Notes under the pieces: model-generated
The model's database searches: none
What the model was told of the DNA's origin: nothing
The model's input: the letters and a program-made list of their open reading frames with translations, nothing else
Translations under genes and position numbers: made by a program
Assembly (NCBI GenBank): GCA_041685735.1
Contig: JAWLFE010000009.1
Coordinates: 1 to 64,000, forward strand
Length of the DNA: 64,000 nt
Direction: 5' to 3'
Origin: CSSed11-175R1 sp041685735
Lineage (GTDB): Bacteria > Actinomycetota > Nitriliruptoria > Nitriliruptorales > Nitriliruptoraceae
Shown here: piece after piece, positions 1 through 7,542 of the stretch
Position numbering within the stretch: position 1 is the first letter of the stretch
How the letters are laid out: the number at the start of each line of letters is the position of its first letter

Positions 1-724
1 CTCGGCCCACCCTCTCGGGTAGTCCCGACCTGCCACCGGAGCCGTCTCGACCGCCACTACAACATCTTGCCATAGGAGGAGCTAATCGGATAGCCCGTTT
101 CGGGATAACGGTCCTTGCGGCCAAGGACCGCTCTCGACGAGCTGCCGTGAGGACCGGTGCATTACGCCCGGATCTTCTACTCGGATTGCCGTGGATGTTG
201 ACGGTGTGGTGCCAGCGTTCCTCGGCGAGGTCGTCGATGTCGATGCCGCAGACCTCCGACACGCGCAGCACGTTGAGCAGTAGCAGACATCCCATCGCGT
301 AGACGGGATCGCCGGTGTGCCCGGCGGCGTTGAGCCAGTCCGCCAGCTCATGACGGGTCAGCCGGATCTGGCGCGGGGTCTCATCACGTGACGGACGGCG
401 GACCGCAGCGATGGGGATGGTGTCGCACAGGCCGCTCTGGACCAGCCACCCGTAGAACGACGCGAGTACCGACAGGTCGTGACAGACGGTGTTGATCGAG
501 CCGACCCGACGTTCGAACCAGCGCAGGTACAGCTCGACAAGCGTCCGTTCGACCTCGAGCGGGTCGAGCTGGTGGGCGGTGCACCACGCGAACCAGCGGT
601 GCAACTGCTGCAGGTAGGCGGTACGGGTGTTGACGTTGCGGTAGCCGGCCAGGAACGCGCCGGTCAGACGGTGCAGACGAAGCTCGGTGGACGGATCGAG
701 GACGGTCACAGTGGCATCGATCAC
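1..724 (-). pseudogene. Tyrosine recombinase (phage integrase), 5' part only; catalytic domain lost near the window edge
   Basis: The reading frame starts at GTG 724, with AGGAG eight bases upstream. The first ~180 residues look like a phage-type integrase: an N-terminal SAM-like core-binding domain (YLQQLHRWFAWC, INTVCHDLSVLASFYGWLV) followed by the start of the catalytic domain with the first catalytic arginine (LLLLNVLRVSEVCGIDIDDL). Recognisable sequence stops after HTVNIHGNP, near base 181. The frame stays open to the window edge but becomes Arg/Gly/Ser-rich and shows no hairpin lysine, HxxR or active-site tyrosine. I checked the other two frames over 1-180 and saw no continuation, so a deletion or insertion breakpoint is more likely than a simple frameshift. 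It could be the relic of an integrated element; if the frame continued into a real domain left of the window, this reading would be wrong. Confidence 0.6.
91..130. other. Two adjacent hairpins inside the disrupted integrase end
   Basis: A perfect 9-bp inverted repeat (cggtccttg / caaggaccg, 109-117 and 122-130, 4-base loop) lies beside a smaller one (cccg-ttt-cggg, 94-104). Read on the minus strand the strong hairpin is followed by ttat, so it could end transcription of the broken integrase. It could equally be part of a mobile-element end. Only the pairing is observed. Confidence 0.35.
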
Positions 725-1559
725 AACAGCGGCTCCTGGCCGTAGTACGCACACCTACGACCACCACCAACCAGACACCGCCGAGCGCATCTCGATGATC
801 CCGCCCGGTCACCTGCGGCCGTCGCAGGGAGGTTCGGGAACCGTTCCCGTCGGCGCTTGACATCCATAGGAACTTCGGAAGCACTTGCCGGGGGTTGGAA
901 CGGTTGGCGCCAGGCGTAGGACCATGCTCCCTGCTGGAGGTGACGTGACTGCGCACCGGGCGGTTCCACACCACCTCCGCCGGCGCACAGGACGTTCATA
1001 GGAGCAGCGCGGCCATCAGGGCCCCACGAAGTGCGGTGACTCGGTTGATGATCCTGCGAGGCGGAGCCGGGTGCGAGAGCGCGTGGGGGCTGATCGCGGG
1101 ACGCGGGGCACCTACGAATGGTTGTTGAACCACCAGACCCTGCTGCAGAGGACCTCTCGCTGACGAAGTCCTTGCCTGGTCTCCACATTTCACCGGTGAC
1201 AGGTTCCTTGCTGGCAGTGGACCGGTGGCGAGGACACGCACCGACCAGCAAACCATGCCTTGGGTCGACTACCCCGATGACGCAGGTTCTTGCCCACCTG
1301 AGCGCTTGGCGCCCCCTGGATGTCTTCTCATGTACGCGTATCGCAGGTTGGCGAAATCGCGTTCAAGTTCGTGGGGCAACGGTCGAATGAGTCGGAGTAG
1401 CTCCTCTCACGTTACCGCGGGCTCCCATGGGCTCCCTTGGGCCTCCACGCGGGCATGTGCTTGAAGTCGTCACTCTCGGCGACAGAAAACCGGTGCAGCT
1501 TGCACTCCCTATCCCAGACGATTTCTACATCCCGTACGAGATCTTCGAGACGGTTGGCG
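725..1559. other. No convincing gene; possible degenerate accessory DNA
   Basis: Several open frames cross this stretch on both strands, but none has a recognisable domain, and those with ordinary starts are rich in Arg, Pro, Ser and Gly as expected of shadow frames. The only protein-like patch is on the minus strand around 1270-1390 (LPHELERDFANLRYAYMRRHPGG), a short end-piece without a credible start. With the broken integrase beside it, this looks like eroded mobile or accessory DNA. No tRNA was seen. Confidence 0.4.
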
Positions 1560-2882
1560 GTGAGCAAGAATGTCGCGATCGTGGCGGTGGGCGCGATGCT
1601 CATCGTTCCTCAATCGGTAGGTGCAGTAGCCATTTCCGACCCGATGCTCGCATCGTTCACCCAGCAAGAACTCGACGACAACTGGCAGGCAGACCGTCTG
1701 TACCCCAGTGGAGGGGTCTACTCGACCTCGTTCGGTGGCCGGGACCACGTCGCCGAGATCAGGATGGACAGTGCCCTGGCTTCCGATGACGGGAGCTGGC
1801 ACGGCTTCGAGGGCATCCAGCAGTCGGCTGACCACGGGCTTGCCGTGCAGGTCGACCTCTACGTCCCAAGCGGCTTCCAGACCCACCCGGTTAACGCCGG
1901 GTTCTGGGCATCCGACGCCCCCACGATCTCGGTCTACCCGATCCTCGCCTTCCGCAACGACGACACGGTTGACGCCGGGTTCTACGCTTACGAGTCCTCG
2001 GGTTGGGCCGCCACAGGGATCGACGCGAACTACGACGCCTGGAACACGCTCAGCATGACCCTCGACCCCGACAACGACGTCGTCAACTACACCATCAACG
2101 GGCAGCATGCCGGAAGCATCGCCGCCTCCGGCGACAGCCTCGGCCAGGTGTTCCTCAACCAGTACAACTACGGTGCGATCCGAGACAACGCGGCGGACTA
2201 CACCGTCCACTGGAACACCGGGGCCACCGAGATCGACCCGGTCGACTCGGACCCGGTGGACCCGGACCCCGTGGACCCGGAGCCGGTGGCGTCGGACCCG
2301 GTGGACTCGGACCCGCCGGCACCGGTGGACCACGGCACCCCGAACTTCGATGACGTGGCCGGCAATATCCACGCCGCCGCGATCGACCTGCTCTACCGCT
2401 ACGGAATCACGACCGGTACCAGCGATACCACCTACAACCCTTCGGGCGGGTTGTCCCGCGGACAGATGGGCTCGTTCCTCGTCCGGCTGCTGTCGCTGAC
2501 CGACTCGGACGTCTCCCGTCCGGTCTCCCACGACGCAGCGATGCAGCTGCTGGTGGAGCGCGGCATCTTCCACGGGCAGGCCAACAGTGAGCTCGACAGC
2601 ACTGGCACGCTGACCCGTGGCCAGGCGGCCTCCGTGCTCATCCGCGTCATCGAGGACGTCACCGGCGAGGTGTTGCCGACCGGGTCCGAGCAGTTCCCGG
2701 ACACCGGCGACGCACACGGCGAGAACATCGCCAAGCTCGCCACGCTGGGCATCGTCAACGGCTACGACGACGGCACCTTCCGCCCGAACGTCGAGCTCCA
2801 GCGAGACCAGATGGCGAGCCTCCTCGCTCATACCATCGAGGAGCTGATCGAGTCCGGCAAGATCACTGACCTCGACGCGTAG
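1560..2882 (+). CDS. Secreted SLH-domain protein with N-terminal concanavalin/LamG-like domain
   Basis: About 440 residues from GTG 1560. A signal peptide is visible at the N-terminus (VSKNVAIVAVGAMLIVPQSVGAVA), which is why this start is preferred over the earlier in-frame ATG at 1437; no strong Shine-Dalgarno (SD) sequence is seen. Residues ~25-225 form a beta-rich domain resembling a concanavalin/LamG jelly roll (inference from pattern). An acidic Asp-Pro-Val linker of about 25 residues follows, then three SLH repeats (PNFDDV...GITTGT, VERGIFHGQ, FPDTGD...LGIVNGYDDGTF, each ending near LxRGQ or LQRDQM). SLH domains anchor proteins to pyruvylated secondary cell-wall polymer, so the product should sit at the cell surface. 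It stands alone and ends at a strong terminator. The ligand of the N-domain is unknown. Confidence 0.75.
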   Translation: MSKNVAIVAVGAMLIVPQSVGAVAISDPMLASFTQQELDDNWQADRLYPSGGVYSTSFGGRDHVAEIRMDSALASDDGSWHGFEGIQQSADHGLAVQVDLYVPSGFQTHPVNAGFWASDAPTISVYPILAFRNDDTVDAGFYAYESSGWAATGIDANYDAWNTLSMTLDPDNDVVNYTINGQHAGSIAASGDSLGQVFLNQYNYGAIRDNAADYTVHWNTGATEIDPVDSDPVDPDPVDPEPVASDPVDSDPPAPVDHGTPNFDDVAGNIHAAAIDLLYRYGITTGTSDTTYNPSGGLSRGQMGSFLVRLLSLTDSDVSRPVSHDAAMQLLVERGIFHGQANSELDSTGTLTRGQAASVLIRVIEDVTGEVLPTGSEQFPDTGDAHGENIAKLATLGIVNGYDDGTFRPNVELQRDQMASLLAHTIEELIESGKITDLDA

Positions 2883-2921
2883 CACCACCACACCGCGCGG
2901 CCTGGCTTCGTGTGCACGAGC

Positions 2922-2951
2922 GCTCCGGGTCCCTCCAGAGAGGCCCGGAGC
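2922..2951 (+). terminator. Intrinsic-type terminator after the SLH gene
   Basis: The arms gctccggg (2922-2929) and cccggagc (2944-2951) pair perfectly. Inside them a further cctc/gagg pair (2932-2935, 2940-2943) extends the stem after a TC bulge, leaving a caga loop. The hairpin starts 40 bases after the SLH stop codon and is followed by tcttgcc rather than a long T run, as is common in GC-rich actinobacteria. Confidence 0.65.
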
Positions 2952-3089
2952 TCTTGCCTGCGGCGACGAAGGCGTCCGCCGGTTGCGGTGGCGATCGGTG
3001 CAGCGCGGGATCGGTCACGTCTACATCGAGACCACACCACCGAACGACCTCATGGGGATCACGGTCTGGCTCGATCTCTCAGTTGAGGG

Positions 3090-3713
3090 TCAGGACGCCG
3101 CGTCGCTCAGGCGGTGCTCGACCGCCTGGCGGGCTCGCTCGAGACCGTTGCGGTCTCCGTGGAGCACGAAGCTGGTGTTCGCGGCGACGATCACGGCGTT
3201 CAGTTCGAACGCCAGCTGTGCTGCATCGGTGTCTGCGCGGAGGTGGCCGCGATGGCGGGCGTCGGTCGCGAGCGCCTCGAGCAGTGCGATCCAGTCGAGC
3301 TGCTCACGGGCGATGCGATCATGCACATCTCCGGATCGGGCGCCCATCTCGGCGGCGACCGAGGAGAAGAAGCAGCCGCCGGGGAAGACCTGCTGGTCGA
3401 CATGGTCGAGGAACCGGAGGCATGCGGCCCTGAGCCGCTCGATCCCGGCCGGCGCCGTGAAGGCTGGTTGGGCGACCACGTCGATGAAGATGTCTCGCGC
3501 GGTGTCGATCGTGGCGAGTTGCAGCTCCTGCTTCGAACCGAAGTGGGCGTACAGACCGCTCTTGCTCATCCCGGTGGCCTCAGCCAGTCGACCGATCGAC
3601 AGACCCTCGAGGCCCTCGACCGTCGCCAGCTGGGCGGCGGTCTGCAGGATCTGTTCGCGGCGCCGTTGCCCGTCGGCGCGGCCATGTCGACGCGGTGAAG
3701 ACGTCTCACTCAT
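3090..3713 (-). CDS. TetR/AcrR-family transcriptional repressor
   Basis: The 207-residue product has a TetR N-terminal helix-turn-helix at ~17-65 (REQILQTAAQL, GLSIGRLAEATGMSKSGLYAHFGSK) and an alpha-helical C-terminal ligand domain with Cys and Phe residues (FPGGCFFSSVAAEMG), resembling the TetR_C_33/YcdC-like type. It is transcribed away from the OsmC-family gene. The region between them carries a 42-bp palindrome over a consensus promoter, so it most likely represses both itself and the OsmC gene. The effector cannot be read from sequence; an electrophile or oxidant would fit the neighbour. The start is ATG 3713. Confidence 0.85.
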   Translation of the reverse strand: MSETSSPRRHGRADGQRRREQILQTAAQLATVEGLEGLSIGRLAEATGMSKSGLYAHFGSKQELQLATIDTARDIFIDVVAQPAFTAPAGIERLRAACLRFLDHVDQQVFPGGCFFSSVAAEMGARSGDVHDRIAREQLDWIALLEALATDARHRGHLRADTDAAQLAFELNAVIVAANTSFVLHGDRNGLERARQAVEHRLSDAAS

Positions 3714-3798
3714 CCGAGCACCTGTTCGGTCGTTGTTCTCAGAACGGCGGCCTCACCGCAGCGGGTCGATCGCGTCACCTGCGCAGCTCGACCCATCC

Positions 3799-3849
3799 TT
3801 GACAAGGTAGCACGACCGTTCGTATGTTCTAAAACGAACGGTCGTGCTA
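3799..3849 (+). promoter_or_regulatory. Sigma70-type promoter overlapped by a perfect 16-bp inverted repeat (TetR operator)
   Basis: TTGACA (3799-3804), an 18-base spacer and TATGTT (3823-3828) form a near-consensus promoter for the OsmC-family gene. The sequence tagcacgaccgttcgt (3808-3823) is repeated exactly in inverse orientation at 3834-3849, with a 10-base A/T-rich centre that contains most of the -10. A bound dimer or pair of dimers would block RNA polymerase. Its position between divergent TetR and OsmC genes makes this the repressor's operator (inference). Confidence 0.8.
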
Positions 3850-3869
3850 TTACCCAGAGGAGGCACGTG

Positions 3870-4400
3870 ATGTCGAACACCTCGATCGTCCGCGAGCGAC
3901 AGGGCCCGTTGGTCAGCAACTACCGTCAGCGGCCAGAGGATGCCGTGATCGTGAAACGAGCCCGAACGGTGGCTGTGTCGGAGCAGGATCCCTTCCACAC
4001 CGCGGTCACGGTGGACGGGCCCTACCCCGAGGACGTGTGGAGCCTCGGCATCGATGAGAAGATCGGGGGTGACAACGATCTGCCGAATCCGGCCGAGATG
4101 CTGCTGGCCGCCCTGGCGGGCTGTCACGCATCCACGTTGCGCATGGTCGCGGACAACCTGCAGGTAGCGATCGATTCCCTCGAGGTCGAGGCGCATGGAG
4201 AGGTCGATTCGCGGGGCTGTCTGGCGATGGACGATTCTGTGGCGGTCGGTTTCGAGACCATCCACCTCGATGTGCACCTGGAGGTCGCCGATGGCACCGA
4301 TCCTGCACGCGTCGCGCTGCTCGAGGAGCTCGCCGAACGCCTCTGTGTCACCGCTGACACCTTGCGCCGTGGTGTCGAGCTGCGGGTCTCCTCCCACTGA
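3870..4400 (+). CDS. OsmC/Ohr-family peroxide- or stress-related protein
   Basis: The 176-residue product has the OsmC alpha/beta fold signature PNPAEMLLAALAGCHAST, with the first redox cysteine at about residue 85 and a second cysteine at ~117 (VDSRGCLAMDD), the usual spacing of the peroxidatic and resolving pair in OsmC/Ohr proteins. Such proteins reduce organic hydroperoxides in the cytoplasm. The start is taken as ATG 3870, six bases after AGAGGAGG; GTG 3867 is also in frame but too close. The gene is controlled by the divergent TetR operator. Its last eight codons and stop are copied in a 39-bp tandem duplication just downstream. Confidence 0.85.
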   Translation: MSNTSIVRERQGPLVSNYRQRPEDAVIVKRARTVAVSEQDPFHTAVTVDGPYPEDVWSLGIDEKIGGDNDLPNPAEMLLAALAGCHASTLRMVADNLQVAIDSLEVEAHGEVDSRGCLAMDDSVAVGFETIHLDVHLEVADGTDPARVALLEELAERLCVTADTLRRGVELRVSSH

Positions 4401-4451
4401 CCCCATCACCACGTCGAGCTGCGGGTCTCCTCCCACTGACCCCATCACCAC
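4374..4451 (+). repeat. Perfect 39-bp tandem duplication covering the OsmC gene's 3' end
   Basis: Bases 4374-4412 and 4413-4451 are identical. The unit holds codons VELRVSSH, the TGA stop at 4398-4400 and 12 bases of 3' flank. The second copy therefore lies after the stop and leaves the protein unchanged. It looks like a recent replication-slippage event. Confidence 0.95.
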
Positions 4452-4576
4452 CACGACGACGGGGAACACGTCCAACCTGCACGCAACGCTGGCGACACGG
4501 CCACGCAGGCGCCACCGTGCCACCCGCACGTGAGCGGCGTGTGACAGGATGCCCGTGGCGCCCTTGGGAGGATGTT

Positions 4577-4641
4577 CATGCCGCGGCGGTGTCGACGACC
4601 GAGCGGCATGAAGCAGCCCCCGGTCGAAGCCGGGGGCCGCT
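4577..4641 (+). other. Tandem hairpins; terminator or candidate structured RNA
   Basis: The first hairpin pairs catgccgc (4577-4584) with gcggcatg (4603-4610) across an 18-base loop. It is followed without a gap by a second, aagc-a-gcccccgg / ccgggggc-c-gctt, whose 8-bp GC core (4616-4623 / 4630-4637) has a tcgaag loop. The pair could be a transcription terminator well downstream of the OsmC gene, or the body of a small RNA. No promoter was identified. Confidence 0.35.
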
Positions 4642-4871
4642 TGCCGGACGCTTCCTCGCGCCTCTCGATCGCGACGTCATCCGCGGAGAACGTTTCAGGG
4701 GGGAACGTCCAACATCGTGGGTGTCTCGCGGCTCGACGAGATGGCGCAGGTAGGCGGCCGGTGAGCACAGTGTCGCTCCCGAACGGCGGCTCCGCAGGGA
4801 CGTCCTGCCCGAACGGTCGTGGACCGCGACTCGTTGGCCTGGATGTCAGCAGCCGGCCCGATGCACAGCGA

Positions 4872-4897
4872 CGGCCCCCCGACATCGCGAGGGGCCG
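4872..4897. terminator. Hairpin, possible terminator downstream of the amidotransferase gene
   Basis: The arms cggcccc (4872-4878) and ggggccg (4891-4897) pair perfectly around a 12-base loop, about 210 bases past the minus-strand gene end. The plus-strand flank is moderately T-rich (gttcgtgctcgtttcg). Orientation cannot be decided. Confidence 0.35.
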
Positions 4898-5105
4898 GTT
4901 CGTGCTCGTTTCGCTGTTCGTTGCAGGTGCCTCCATGTCGAAGAGACACCCACATCATCCAGGGCTGTAGGTGACGTGCGGCCGAGTGTCCCCCGGCCGC
5001 TGGTCACGGACCTTGATGCGTCCATCTGGACGATCGACGGGGCGGCACGACGCTCGACGTCCGTTCGGCTGCGCCGGTGCTGCCCAAGGCGACCCGTGCC
5101 GGTGG

Positions 5106-5918
5106 TCAGGGGCGCCCGGCGCCAGCCTCCAGCGAGGCCGAGGTCGCCCGACCACCGCCTGCCGCGGCTGCGGCGAGGTGCCTGCCGAGCCAGGTGACCA
5201 CAGCGCCGTGGTCGGGGGTCTGGGTCAGGGAGGCTTCCCCGACGTCGATGACGGCGGCGGGGATGCGGTCGCGACGCATGTCCATCAGCGCCGCGGAGTA
5301 GGCGGGATCGAACTCGGGGTGACCCTGGAAGCCGATCGCGGACCCGATCTCGAAGGCGGCGATGGGGGCGTGGGAGCTCTCCGCGAGCAGCACCGCCTCG
5401 GGTGGCAGCTCGACGACCTGGTCCTGGTGGCTGACGATCAGCCGGAAATCGTCGAGGGACGGATCCATCCAGGGCCGTCGCGCCGTCACCACGGCGGTGT
5501 GCATCCCGACCCCCCAACCGTTGGCGGCGCGCTCGACCCGGCCGCCGAGTTCATCGGCCAGCAACTGGTGCCCGAAGCAGATCCCGACAACGGGCAGATC
5601 GGCGGCCACGACGTCGTTCGTCAGCTTGCGGAGTCCGGTCAGCCACGGGAGGTCGTCGGTCACCGAATAACGCGAGCCCGTGATCAGATAGCCGTCGTGG
5701 GCTCCGACCAGGGGCAGGTCCCGGCCCCCGATCACGTCGTACCGCTCGAAGGTCACCCACGGTGCGTGGGCAGCGAACCGGTCGATGAACATCGTCCCGT
5801 AGTCGTCGCCGAGATGGCGCAACCTGTCCGGGACGTGGTCGCATTCGAGCAGCGCAACCCGCGCCGGAGCGTCCGCGGTCCGGTCGTCGTGGCGTGGGTC
5901 GGGGGACGGTGCGGTCAC
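5106..5918 (-). CDS. Class I glutamine amidotransferase domain protein
   Basis: The 270-residue product has the GATase1 nucleophile elbow GICFGHQLL (Cys ~114) and the catalytic His/Glu pair in GFQGHPEF (~200/202). It resembles the stand-alone GuaA-like amidotransferases that hydrolyse glutamine, or gamma-glutamyl compounds, rather than a biosynthetic subunit with a partner nearby; the substrate is unknown. Its GTG start (5918) overlaps the clpP stop as GTGA, so translation is probably coupled. The last ~20 residues are Ala/Gly-rich and probably disordered. Confidence 0.8.
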   Translation of the reverse strand: MTAPSPDPRHDDRTADAPARVALLECDHVPDRLRHLGDDYGTMFIDRFAAHAPWVTFERYDVIGGRDLPLVGAHDGYLITGSRYSVTDDLPWLTGLRKLTNDVVAADLPVVGICFGHQLLADELGGRVERAANGWGVGMHTAVVTARRPWMDPSLDDFRLIVSHQDQVVELPPEAVLLAESSHAPIAAFEIGSAIGFQGHPEFDPAYSAALMDMRRDRIPAAVIDVGEASLTQTPDHGAVVTWLGRHLAAAAAGGGRATSASLEAGAGRP

Positions 5919-6484
5919 GTGCCGCGGCCGGGCTCCACGACCTCGTCGATGAGGCCGTACGCGACCGCTTCGGCGGCGGTCATCCAGTAGTCGCGGTCGG
6001 TGTCCTTGCGGATCTGCTCGACGCTCTGGCCCGTGCGCTCGGCCAGGATGTCGTTGATGCGCTCACGCATCCACACGATGTTCTTGGCCTGGATCTCGAT
6101 GTCCTTGGCGCTGCCCCGGGCACCGCCCAGTGGCTGGTGGACCATGATCCGTGAGTTGACGGTCGCCGAGCGGGTCCCGGTACCCGTGCCCAGCAGGAAC
6201 GCCCCTGCAGAGGCGGCGAGCCCGACACAGCGGGTGTGGACGGGGCTGCCCATCAACTGCATCGTGTCGTACAGAGCGAACATCCCCGTGATGATCCCAC
6301 CAGGGGAGTTGATGTACAAGGTGACGTCATCGTGGTTCTCGGCGTCGAGCGCCAGGAGTTTGGCGATGAGGCCATCTCCGTTGTCGTCGTCGAGGGGCCC
6401 GTTCAGGAACAGGATCCGCGATTCGAACAACTTGTCGAAGGCTCGGCGGGATCCGCCGATCAGCTTCTCGATCTCCTCGGCCAC
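5915..6484 (-). CDS. clpP: ATP-dependent Clp protease proteolytic subunit ClpP
   Basis: About 189 residues from GTG 6484, chosen because GAGAGG lies seven bases upstream; GTG 6490 is also in frame. The catalytic triad is in place: Ser ~92 in GLAASAGAF, His ~116 in RIMVHQPLGG and Asp ~165 in DTDRDYWM. The barrel is assembled with ClpX or ClpC ATPases, none of which is encoded here. Unlike the common clpP1-clpP2-clpX arrangement, this copy sits alone in front of an amidotransferase gene. It may be an additional ClpP paralogue, but that cannot be settled from this window. Confidence 0.93.
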   Translation of the reverse strand: MAEEIEKLIGGSRRAFDKLFESRILFLNGPLDDDNGDGLIAKLLALDAENHDDVTLYINSPGGIITGMFALYDTMQLMGSPVHTRCVGLAASAGAFLLGTGTGTRSATVNSRIMVHQPLGGARGSAKDIEIQAKNIVWMRERINDILAERTGQSVEQIRKDTDRDYWMTAAEAVAYGLIDEVVEPGRGT

Positions 6485-6518
6485 GTGCACGCCTCTCGGT
6501 GGGGTCTCCGGCCATCGG

Positions 6519-6533
6519 CCGGAACGGTTCCGG
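6519..6533. promoter_or_regulatory. 15-bp palindrome between clpP and the IclR gene
   Basis: The sequence CCGGAAC-G-GTTCCGG is a perfect palindrome 35 bases before the clpP start, in the 309-base divergent gap (6485-6793) that otherwise shows no gene. GGAAC/GTTCC cores resemble some IclR-family operators, so the neighbouring IclR protein is a candidate ligand. This is inference only. Confidence 0.35.
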
Positions 6534-6793
6534 GCAACCACTCGGTGGCGATACACCGCAGCGGGTGCCGCTGGATCGGCGATGGTAGCGATGGACGGGA
6601 CGCCCCCCGCGAGGTTGAGTCGCTGCCGCTTACGGGGCTGTTGGCTGCCCGGTACCGTGGCGGCTTGACCGTGCGCGGGTCGCGCAGCACACTCCCACGG
6701 GCGAACGTCGAAGATCGGTCTCGCCAGGAGGTGCCGCTGGCCTCCGGATCGCGATGCACACCAGGCGCGCGAGGGGTGCGGAAAGGGAGCAAC

Positions 6794-7525
6794 GTGGCGA
6801 ACGACGAAGATGGGGGCGGCAAGCGTTCCAGCGGCTCGCGGACGCTGGCGCGGGGCCTCGCCCTTCTGACGGCGCTCGGTGACCACGCGGACGGGGCGAC
6901 CGTCTCCGGGCTGGCGGACGCGACCGGCCTGGACCGTGCGGTGCTCTACCGCCTCCTGGAGACGTTGACCGCCGAGGGGTTCGTGACCCGCGACGCGGAG
7001 ACACGCAAGTACCGACTCGGGCTGTCGATGCTGGAGCTGGGCGTGCGTGCCGCGCAGGGGCTGGAGGTCCGGCGCCTGGCCGGTCCGCCGCTCAAGGCCC
7101 TCTCCGAGGACACCAACGAGACCGCGTGCCTGGCGGTCCGGGATCGGGGCGACCTGGTCGTGGTCGAGGTCATCGAACCGGGCGACCGGTTCGTGCAGGT
7201 CAACTACCGCGTGGGCTTCCGTCACGAACTCGGGGTCGCGGCCCACGGCAAGGCATTGCTCGCGTTCCTGCCCGAAGGCGCCCGGATCGCTGACCTCCAG
7301 TCGGTGCGCCAGCGAGGGGTCGCCTACACGCGTGACGAACTCGAACCAGGTGCGTCCGGCGTCGCTGCTCCGGTGTTCGACCACACCGGACGTGCGGTTG
7401 CGGCGGTCGGCATCGTCGCCCCGACGGCACGCCTGCCTGAGCCCGAGACGATCGCGTTGCGGGTGCTGCGATCCGCCCGTGAGATCTCCGAGCGGCTCGG
7501 CTGGCGGCCACGGCGCGCGACCTGA
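6794..7525 (+). CDS. IclR-family transcriptional regulator
   Basis: About 243 residues from GTG 6794, preceded by AAAGGGAG. The N-terminus is a winged helix-turn-helix (SRTLARGLALLTAL, ATVSGLADATGLDRAVLYRLLETL). The C-terminal IclR effector domain follows (LKALSEDTNETACLAVRDRGD, VGFRHELGVAAHGKALLAFLP, GVAAPVFDHTGRAVAAVGIV). It is probably a local or catabolic regulator with an unknown small-molecule ligand. Its stop codon shares a base with the downstream ATG at 7525, suggesting co-transcription with the ferritin-like gene. Confidence 0.88.
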   Translation: MANDEDGGGKRSSGSRTLARGLALLTALGDHADGATVSGLADATGLDRAVLYRLLETLTAEGFVTRDAETRKYRLGLSMLELGVRAAQGLEVRRLAGPPLKALSEDTNETACLAVRDRGDLVVVEVIEPGDRFVQVNYRVGFRHELGVAAHGKALLAFLPEGARIADLQSVRQRGVAYTRDELEPGASGVAAPVFDHTGRAVAAVGIVAPTARLPEPETIALRVLRSAREISERLGWRPRRAT

Positions 7526-7542
7526 TGACCGGGGAACCGACG

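Larger units (their letters stand above)
4452..5105. other. Gene-poor stretch between convergent genes, rich in hairpins
   Basis: This stretch lies between the 3' ends of the OsmC gene (+) and the amidotransferase (-). The open frames here have no domain, no clear SD and compositions typical of shadows. It does hold two tight hairpins at 4577-4641 and another at 4872-4897, listed separately. No tRNA was seen. Confidence 0.45.

Noticed and set aside
1509..2891. Long minus-strand open frame opposite the SLH gene
   Set aside because: It is Val/Arg/Asp-rich with no domain and mirrors the SLH gene codon by codon; the plus strand has the signal peptide, SLH repeats and terminator.
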